From Phycisphaerae bacterium (GTDB lineage Bacteria > Planctomycetota > Phycisphaerae > Tepidisphaerales > Tepidisphaeraceae), in assembly GCA_030448225.1 (NCBI GenBank), contig JAUJNJ010000051.1, forward strand, positions 1 to 42,630: DNA of 42,630 nucleotides, in the 5' to 3' direction. The position numbers and the translations under genes were made by a program. Positions 37,432-42,630 of the stretch are shown here, in pieces. Under the pieces are notes generated by a model. It was not told the origin of the DNA and did not search any database. It worked only from the letters and a program-made list of their open reading frames with translations. Each line of letters begins with the position of its first letter. Position 1 is the stretch's first letter.

Positions 37432-38700
37432 TCAGAACCCTCCCCTGAAGATTTCCTTCTCCTTCGCCTTGTTCAAGCCGGCGGCGGCGGCGGGATCGAG
37501 GCGGGAGGTGATGCGGACGGCCTTGCCCTCGGCGAGGCCGGCGACGGGGCTGAGGACGACCGTATCGCCGGCGGCGAGGCCGGAGAGCAGCTCGACGCGG
37601 CTCGATGCTCTTGAGGCCGATCTGTGCGTCGACCGCGGCGAGGCGACCGTCGCGGACGGTGTAGACCCTTCCCGACTGCAGCGCCTGTGCGGGGACGACC
37701 GTGGCCCCCTCGCGCTCGGCGACGACGAACGCCAGCTCGCCGGTCATGCCCGCGGCGAGCGGCTCGCCCGGCCGGTCCAGCGCGATGTCGATCTCGAACG
37801 TCCGGCGGTCGGGGTCGGCCTTGTCGTAGATCTTCGTCACCCGCCCGCCGAACACCTCGCCGGGGAACGAGTACAGCGTCATCCGCACCGGCTGGTCGGT
37901 GCGGACCATCGTCATGTTCTCCTCGTCGACCTGCGCGCATCACGAGGTTCTTCGGCGTCACGTCGGCGACGAGCATCACCGGGTCGTTGACGGCCAGCCG
38001 CGTGCCGGGCGAGACCGGGCGGTCGAGCACGACGCCGTCGATCGGGCTGCGGATCGTCTGCTGCTCGAGGTTCCACGTCGCCACGCGGTGGGCCGACTCG
38101 GCGACCTGCAACTCCGACTTCAGCTTGAGCTGCGTCGTGGCCCGCTGCGCCTTGAGCGACTCCACCTCGCTGTTGAGCGCGCGCGCGGTCCATCGCCCGG
38201 TCGAGGTCGAACCGCGACGCGGCCCCCGTCTCCAGCGCCTGCGCCAGCCGCCGCTGCTCGCGCTGGGCGATCTCGAGCAGTTCCCGCGCGCCGTCGATCT
38301 TCGCGTCGTACTCCCGCAACACCGGCGACGCCTTCTCGTCGGCCCGGGCCTTCATCTCCTCCAGCCCGGCGGCCGTGCGGCTGGCGGCGAACTCGAGCTG
38401 CGGCTCGACGACCCGCAGCAGCGGCTGGCCCTTCGTCACGCGCGACCCCTTGTCGACGAACGCGCGCCCTCGATGAGCTGAACCGTGCCCTCGATCGGCG
38501 TCTTCACCGGGTACTCGCGGACGGGCGAGATCGTGCCCGTCGCGTAAAACGCCTGAACCACCGGCCCCCGCACGACCTCCGTCACGGTGACCGACGGCCG
38601 CAGGTAGTTGAACGCGATGAACGCGCCCGCCACCCCGGCCAGCGCGACCGAGACCAGGACGATCCACCGGACGGTGCTGAGCGCGCCGACGCGTGTTCAC
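37432..38700 (-). CDS. efflux periplasmic adaptor, MacA/HlyD type (frameshifted)
   Basis: Membrane-fusion protein linking an ABC permease to the outer envelope. After the GTG 38700 start and an early indel, the signal-anchor VRWIVLVSVALAGVAGAFIA is followed by VTVTEVVRGPVVQAFYATGT, PIEGTVQLIEG (lipoyl half), a long coiled coil (about 38390-38110: LEEMKARADEKASPVLREYD; ALETGAASRFDLDRAMDRAR), IRSPIDGVVLDRPVSPGTRL (second lipoyl half), TDQPVRMTLYSFPGEVFGGR and PLAAGMTGELAFVVAEREGA. The C-terminus, after a break near 37600, reads GLAAGDTVVLSPVAGL and ends EKEIFRGGF. Breaks also near 37935, 38190 and 38465. Gene order adaptor-permease-(acidic protein)-ATPase matches MacAB-like operons. Confidence 0.88.
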
Positions 38701-39087
38701 GCCCCGATTATAGACGCCCGACGACTTTGAGAAAAGTTTCACGAAGTCTGCTCCGAGGGGCTCGTGACATCACGGGCATCCCGTCCGATACGCGGGGAGG
38801 AGGGGAAACCACCGCAGAGGATCGCCGCCCAAGGGACGACGCAGACCGACGCTTCTGCGAACGGAAGACCGCTGGTTGCCGGGGAAGACCGGGGGCTTCC
38901 GCCCGCGGCTATCAGGTGCGGCTCGGCGGGCGGGACGGACCGGTAATCGCCGTGTCGAGAAAGCGGCTGCGATGTTGCGGGGACGAATCTCGCGACGCGA
39001 TCGCGACCACGTCGCGCTTTTCGCTTTCGATGGGCACGAACTCGACGACGCTTTTTATGCGATCTCGCTGCGGCTCCAGTTCGCGGC
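38701..39087. other. intergenic, no gene recognised
   Basis: 387 bases between the leftward adaptor gene and the 3' end of phhB. The open frames here show no domain or ribosome-binding site. An AT-richer patch (TTGAGAAAAGTTTCACGAAG, near 38726-38745) could hold the adaptor operon promoter, but no consensus pair is evident. Confidence 0.35.
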
Positions 39088-39439
39088 TCAGATCTGGAAC
39101 AGCGACTCCAGTTTGGCCGCGGAGATAAAGTCGTTTTCGGAGAGCCCGCCGACGGTGTGCGTGCTGTAGCCCGCACGCGGCACTTGTTGTATCCCACCTC
39201 CAAATCCGGGTGGTGGTCCTCGCGGTGCGAGACCCAGGCCGACGCGTTCACGAACGCGATCGTCTCGTGATAGTTCTTGAACGCGTAGGTCTTGACGATC
39301 TTCGTGCCGCGCGCGACCAGCCGGGCAGTTGGGCCAGCAGCGCGTCGACCCGCGCGTCGTCCAGGGGCGGCGTGCCCTTCTCGCACGCCTTGCAACGGCC
39401 GCGAGCGAGGTCGGCGATGGTCGTGAGGGTCGAACTCAT
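39088..39439 (-). CDS. phhB: 4a-hydroxytetrahydrobiopterin dehydratase (frameshifted)
   Basis: Pterin-4a-carbinolamine dehydratase, about 110 residues, which recycles the pterin cofactor of aromatic hydroxylases. The N-terminus [20 protein letters not shown] and ALLAQLPGW is typical. After one break near 39320, [20 protein letters not shown] and [20 protein letters not shown] (the His-His active site) follow. After a second break near 39178, [20 protein letters not shown] and ESLFQI complete the fold, with stop at 39088. No phenylalanine hydroxylase gene is visible nearby. Many bacteria have phhB alone. Confidence 0.9.
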
Positions 39440-39583
39440 TCCGGTCTCCTTCGAGCGGTGGACGGTGTCAGTCGCTCAGGGCTTGCCGCTTGCGGCTTAG
39501 CCGACGGCGCGCGGGCGCACCCGCGGGCGAGGTACGCCCCCTTCCTCACGCGGCGCGCGTCTGTTGTACACTCCGCGGTGCCT

Positions 39584-40372
39584 ATGCGATGGATCATCGG
39601 CGACATTCACGGCATGCTCCGCCCGCTCCAGGGACTGTTGCGCGAGGTCGCCCGACGCGACCCGTGGGCCCACCTGCTGTTCGTCGGCGACTACGTCAAC
39701 CGCGGGCCGGACGCCCGCGGCGTGATCGAGCAGCTCGTCACGCTCCGCAACGCACACTACCTCCGCGGCAACCACGACGACGTCTTCGACCTCATCCTCC
39801 ACGGCACCTGCTACGCCCCCACCCGCAGGCGAACGACCCGGTCACCGCGTTCGACTGGTTCATGCAGCACGGCCTCGACGCGACGTTCATGAGCTACGGC
39901 GTCGACTACGCCGAGCTCGACCACCTCCGCCGCCACCCGACCGCCGAGCGCATCCGCAAGCTCGGCGAGGTCGTCCCCGCGGCGCACCGGCAGTTCATCC
40001 GCGGGCTGCCGGCGGTGCTCGAGCACGAGGACCTGTTCGTCGCCCACGGCATGTGGGGCGCCGACGAGCCCGACGGCACAATCGTGAAGACGCTCGCCGC
40101 CGACCGCGCATGCGCTACCGACTGCTGTGGGGCCGTTTCGGCGACGAGATCCGCTCGAAGAAGCGGTGGAAACGCACCGGCTACTTCGGCCACACGCCGG
40201 TGCAGACCTACCCCGCCGACTTCCGCCCGGGCGGCGGATCGTCCCGATCCGCGGCCCCAACGTGGTGCTGCTAGACACCGGGTCGGCCGTCAGCCCCGAC
40301 GGCCTGCTGACGGCCGTCTGCGCCGAGTCCGGCGTGTTCGTGCAGGCGGACCGGACGGGGAAGATCGTGTGA
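39584..40372 (+). CDS. PPP-family metallophosphoesterase (frameshifted)
   Basis: Two-metal phosphoesterase of the serine/threonine phosphatase or diadenosine tetraphosphatase type. MRWIIGDIHGMLRPLQGLL (GDxHG), LLFVGDYVNRGPDARGVIEQL (GDxVxRG) and YLRGNHDDVFDLIL (GNHD) are the first three metal motifs; EDLFVAHGMW supplies a His, and after two breaks (near 39828 and 40110) YFGHTPVQTYPADF supplies GH. A third break lies near 40235. The C-terminus reads IVPIRGPNVVLLDTGSAVSP, a metal/active-site strand. The substrate cannot be told between protein phosphates and dinucleotides. ATG 39584; GTG 39578 in frame is an alternative. Confidence 0.85.
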
Positions 40373-40401
40373 CGTCCGGTTCGCTCCGCTCAGCGAGCCG
40401 A

Positions 40402-40487
40402 CACGCCGGTCCTGAGCGTGCCCGCTAAGGTCCGGATGCTCTGCGGGAGTGATCCGGACCTTCGCATGGACGCTCAGGACCGGCGTG
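40402..40487. repeat. 86-base two-step inverted repeat (stem-loop element)
   Basis: Outer arms 40402-40419 and 40470-40487 are perfect complements over 18 bases (CACGCCGGTCCTGAGCGT). After a symmetrical 7/7 internal bulge, inner arms AAGGTCCGGAT (40427-40437) and ATCCGGACCTT (40452-40462) pair perfectly over 11 bases, around a 14-base loop. It begins 30 bases after the phosphoesterase stop and ends 55 bases before the next gene. It could be a terminator without T-run, a MITE-like relic, or a structured leader. Confidence 0.8.
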
Positions 40488-40542
40488 ACCGATTTCCCCG
40501 ACGTGAGCTCAGTACTCCTTCCTCCCGACGATCGAGTGCCTA

Positions 40543-40968
40543 ATGGCCCTGAATCAGATTCAACTCGTGCTGACAACGTGGCGAGCGGGTGGCGAGCCGC
40601 TGGAGCCTTCCGAGTTGCTCACGAAGCTGGGAGTCGATCCCGAACCTTATACAGCGTACGGCTATGCAGAGCGGTGGCGTTCCGTATGCATTCGCGCCGG
40701 GCCGCTTCTCCTGTCGGACTTCGCACAGGGCGACGACTGTTGGTCCGAGTTTGAACGGGCGGTCGGCATCTGGCTCACCCAGTTCGCCGGATGGCTCGCG
40801 GGCGTCCGACAGGAGTGCGTCGAGCGAATGCGCTCCGAGGGGATCGATGCGCAGGTCATCGTCAATTTGGAACTAGACTCCGGCCAGTTCGACCTGACGT
40901 TGCCGCCCGAGCTCTGCGCGGAACTGGGTCGACTGCGCCTGCCGATTTACATCCTATCGAACGAGTAA
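40543..40968 (+). CDS. hypothetical protein, possibly DUF4279-like
   Basis: 141 residues, soluble, no signal. The pattern of an N-terminal strand (NQIQLVLTTWRAGGEPLEPS), a helix-turn with LLTKLGVDPEPYTAYGY, a middle helix (SEFERAVGIWLTQFAGWLAG) and a C-terminal sandwich end (FDLTLPPELCAELGRLRLPI) recalls DUF4279, a small domain often seen in predicted immunity or stand-alone proteins. This is a weak match made by eye. GC content and codon use are milder than in the neighbours (more A/T wobble bases), which may mean recent acquisition. It ends two bases before trmL, so the two are probably co-transcribed. Confidence 0.55.
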   Translation: MALNQIQLVLTTWRAGGEPLEPSELLTKLGVDPEPYTAYGYAERWRSVCIRAGPLLLSDFAQGDDCWSEFERAVGIWLTQFAGWLAGVRQECVERMRSEGIDAQVIVNLELDSGQFDLTLPPELCAELGRLRLPIYILSNE

Positions 40969-40970
40969 CC

Positions 40971-41465
40971 GTGGCACCCGCCTCGATCCGACCACACCGC
41001 CTGCGCGTCGCGCTACTCCAGCCGCAGATCGCGCCGAACACCGGCAACATCGCGCGGCTGTGCGTCGCGACCGGCACGGAACTTCACCTCGTCCGCCCGC
41101 TCGGGTTCATCCTGAGCGACCGCGAACTCCGCCGCAGCGCGATGGACTACTGGCCGCGGCTGAAGCTGACCGTCCACGACGACGACGCCGCCTTCTTCCA
41201 AGCCGTCGCCACCGCCGGCGGGCGGCCGTGGCTCTTCTCGTCGAAGGCCACGCGTTCGCTCTGGTCCGCCGACTTCCGCGACGGCGACTGGCTCCTCTTC
41301 GGCAGCGAGACCCGCGGGATCAGCGATGCGATTCTGGCGGCCCACCCCGGTCAGGCCCTCCGCATCCCACAAGCCCCCGACGAGCGCTGCCTCAACCTCT
41401 CCACCGCCGCCGGCGTCGCGCTCTACGAAGCGCTGCGACAAGTGAGCCTCGGAGAGTCGAGGTGA
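40971..41465 (+). CDS. trmL: tRNA (cytidine(34)-2'-O)-methyltransferase
   Basis: 164 residues, SPOUT family. It methylates the ribose of the wobble base in tRNA-Leu isoacceptors, using SAM bound in a trefoil knot. Signatures are VALLQPQIAPNTGNIARLCV (NTGNIxR, motif 1), LHLVRPLGFILSDRELRRSA, MDYW, LLFGSETRGIS (motif 2) and QALRIPQAPDERCLNLSTAA (motif 3). The start is GTG 40971, two bases after the upstream stop; no earlier start in frame fits. No frameshift. Confidence 0.92.
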   Translation: MAPASIRPHRLRVALLQPQIAPNTGNIARLCVATGTELHLVRPLGFILSDRELRRSAMDYWPRLKLTVHDDDAAFFQAVATAGGRPWLFSSKATRSLWSADFRDGDWLLFGSETRGISDAILAAHPGQALRIPQAPDERCLNLSTAAGVALYEALRQVSLGESR

Positions 41466-41618
41466 ACGAATGACAAACCATCACTGCGCTGCCTCGCACG
41501 ATTTGCAGGGAGTGGTCGCGGGAAACTGTCTCCCCCGAAGAAGACCCGCGGCAGAGCCCCTGGGCTCCGTCCCCTGCGCGAAGGATGGTCCCTGCGCTCT
41601 ACTACCGTCCTGACTCCC

Positions 41619-41718
41619 ACCTCTTCACACTCCACCACCCCACCACCCAACCACCCAACCACAACCACTCCCCACTCTTCTACTCCCCACTCCCCACCTC
41701 TTCCCCCCTCCCCGCCCC
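41619..41718. repeat. CCACC/CCCCACTC short-unit repeat (element G)
   Basis: A pyrimidine-rich run of CCACCACCC and CCAACCAC units followed by CCCCACTCTTCTACTCCCCA and CTCCCCACCTC. It is the complement of the left arm of element B at 25182. Unlike B it has only this one polarity here. It occupies the gap between trmL and the HAD gene; the rest of 41466-41781 has no gene. Confidence 0.75.
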
Positions 41719-41781
41719 GTGACGTAAAATCCGCACCCGGCGTCCGATAACGCCGCTCCGACGTCATGCACCGGCGCGCAT

Positions 41782-42630
41782 ATGGCCGACAACACTACGA
41801 TGAAACGGCCCGCCGTCTTTTTCGACCGTGACAACACGCTCATCGCCAACGACGGCTACCTCGGCGACCCCGCCGGCGTCGAGCTCGTCGACGGGGCGGC
41901 CGACGTGGTGGCCGCCGTGCGCAAGCTCGGGTTCGCCACCGTCATCTTCAGCAACCAGAGCGGCGTCGCCCGCGGCATGTTCGGCGAGGACGCGGTGCAC
42001 GCCGTCAACGCCCGGCTCGACGACCTGCTGCAGGACCACAACCACGACGCCGTCATCGACCGCCACGAGTTCTGCCCGTTCCACCCCGAGGCCAGCGTCG
42101 AGGCGTACCGCAAGGAGAGCGACCTGCGCAAGCCGTCGGCCGGGATGGTGTTTCAGGCCGCCCGGGCGCTCGACCTGGACCTGAGCCGCAGCTGGGTCGT
42201 CGGCGACGCGCCGCGCGACATCGAGGCCGGCCACGCCGCCGGGTGCTGCCGCACGATCCTCGTGAAGGATTTGTCGTTGAAGGCCTCCCCCGCCGCCGAG
42301 GCCGAGGCGACGACGAAGCCGGACTACGTGGTGGAGTCGCTGAAGGAAGTTCCGGACCTGATCGAGCGCATCCTCAGCGCCCCGCCGCCGCCGCCCGAGC
42401 CCGACCCGGAGCCCGTGCCGGCACCCGCACCCGAGCCCGAGGCGGGACGTCAGCCCGACCTGGAGCACGAGGACGCCCCGCCGCCGCCCGCGGCTCACGG
42501 GGAGCCCGCGCGGGGGGCGCCGATCGTGCCGCTCGTCCCGCGCGCGACGCACGGCGACTCGGTCGGCGTCCGGCGGCTCGTGCCGCCCGCCGGCGACGCC
42601 GGGGGCGCGGCCGCGGGGCCCGGCGGGGGC
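41782..42630 (+). CDS. HAD-superfamily phosphatase, GmhB/HisB-N type, with long Pro-rich tail (runs off right edge)
   Basis: 283 codons without a stop to the window edge. FFDRDNTLIANDG (Asp15/Asp17 nucleophile pair), ATVIFSNQSGVARGMF (motif II), LRKPSAGMVFQAARALDLDL (Lys, motif III) and SWVVGDAPRDIEAGHAAGC (motif IV) place it with D-glycero-D-manno-heptose-1,7-bisphosphate 7-phosphatase and histidinol phosphatase. The family zinc site, as I recall CxH...CxC, is only half present: CPFHPEA remains, but the CDC before RKP is replaced by ESDL. A heptose phosphatase would fit LPS synthesis (LptD above), but a loss of zinc leaves the substrate open. After about residue 190 comes an unusual Pro/Ala/Glu-rich tail (PPPPPEPDPEPVPAPAPEPE) not found in ordinary GmhB. 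Confidence 0.8.
   Translation, partial: MADNTTMKRPAVFFDRDNTLIANDGYLGDPAGVELVDGAADVVAAVRKLGFATVIFSNQSGVARGMFGEDAVHAVNARLDDLLQDHNHDAVIDRHEFCPFHPEASVEAYRKESDLRKPSAGMVFQAARALDLDLSRSWVVGDAPRDIEAGHAAGCCRTILVKDLSLKASPAAEAEATTKPDYVVESLKEVPDLIERILSAPPPPPEPDPEPVPAPAPEPEAGRQPDLEHEDAPPPPAAHGEPARGAPIVPLVPRATHGDSVGVRRLVPPAGDAGGAAAGPGGG

Noticed and set aside
1..42630. tRNA or rRNA genes, integrase, insertion sequence or phage genes
   Set aside because: I looked for T-arm GGTTCGAATCC-like strings, transposase or integrase motifs and phage structural proteins and found none; a covariance-model scan was not possible here.

Overview
The window looks like a chromosome fragment of a high-GC Gram-negative planctomycete, most likely Phycisphaerae-like. 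The evidence is two large secreted proteins that begin with the planctomycete LEPR-XLL-type N-terminal motif (here LETRTLM and LESRICRSA), a PVC-type membrane-bound-dehydrogenase/HEAT protein, an iduronate-sulfatase-type sulfatase, a TIGR03032-type protein, and an LptD homologue that implies an outer membrane. The phylum is inferred from protein families; I saw no rRNA or tRNA gene.

Layout. 1-3.3 kb: small lipoproteins, a membrane protein and a YkgJ cysteine-cluster protein. 3.7-8.2 kb: pyruvate carboxylase followed by its biotin ligase BirA, a sensible functional pair. 8.4-13.2 kb: DHH phosphoesterase, Uma2 nuclease-fold protein, glutamine synthetase, TIGR03032 protein. 13.7-17.9 kb: two tandem paralogous RTX-like surface proteins, the second with two carbohydrate-binding-like modules, closed by a canonical terminator. 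18.3-24.1 kb: DapA-family aldolase, PVC dehydrogenase-like protein, glucose-6-phosphate isomerase, SAM methyltransferase. 24.4-28.5 kb: an acidic hypothetical protein divergent from lptD. 28.8-31.2 kb: GbsR/MarR regulator with a clear self-overlapping promoter/operator, then a sulfatase. 31.5-33.4 kb: UDP-glucuronate-decarboxylase-like enzyme and GT2 glycosyltransferase (polysaccharide synthesis). 33.7-38.7 kb: a MacAB/Lol-like export operon (adaptor, permease, an unusual duplicated acidic protein, ATPase). 39.1-42.6 kb: PhhB, metallophosphoesterase, a hypothetical, TrmL, and a HAD phosphatase cut by the window edge.

Two window-wide signals stand out. First, many housekeeping genes (pyc, pgi, lptD N-terminus, lolD, UXS, permease, phhB and others) are broken by single-base insertions or CG-dinucleotide deletions that fall in clusters, while long stretches (about 5-9 kb, 9.6-19 kb, 26.4-31.2 kb) are clean. 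Uneven consensus quality explains this better than gene decay. Second, many intergenic gaps carry an inverted repeat. In several, both arms are built from a short reiterated unit whose sequence differs from gap to gap (acacggag, gagtgggg/gtggt, GGGTCAA, gaagcgac); others are REP-like palindromes. The shared architecture with different sequence is the most interesting structural feature here.
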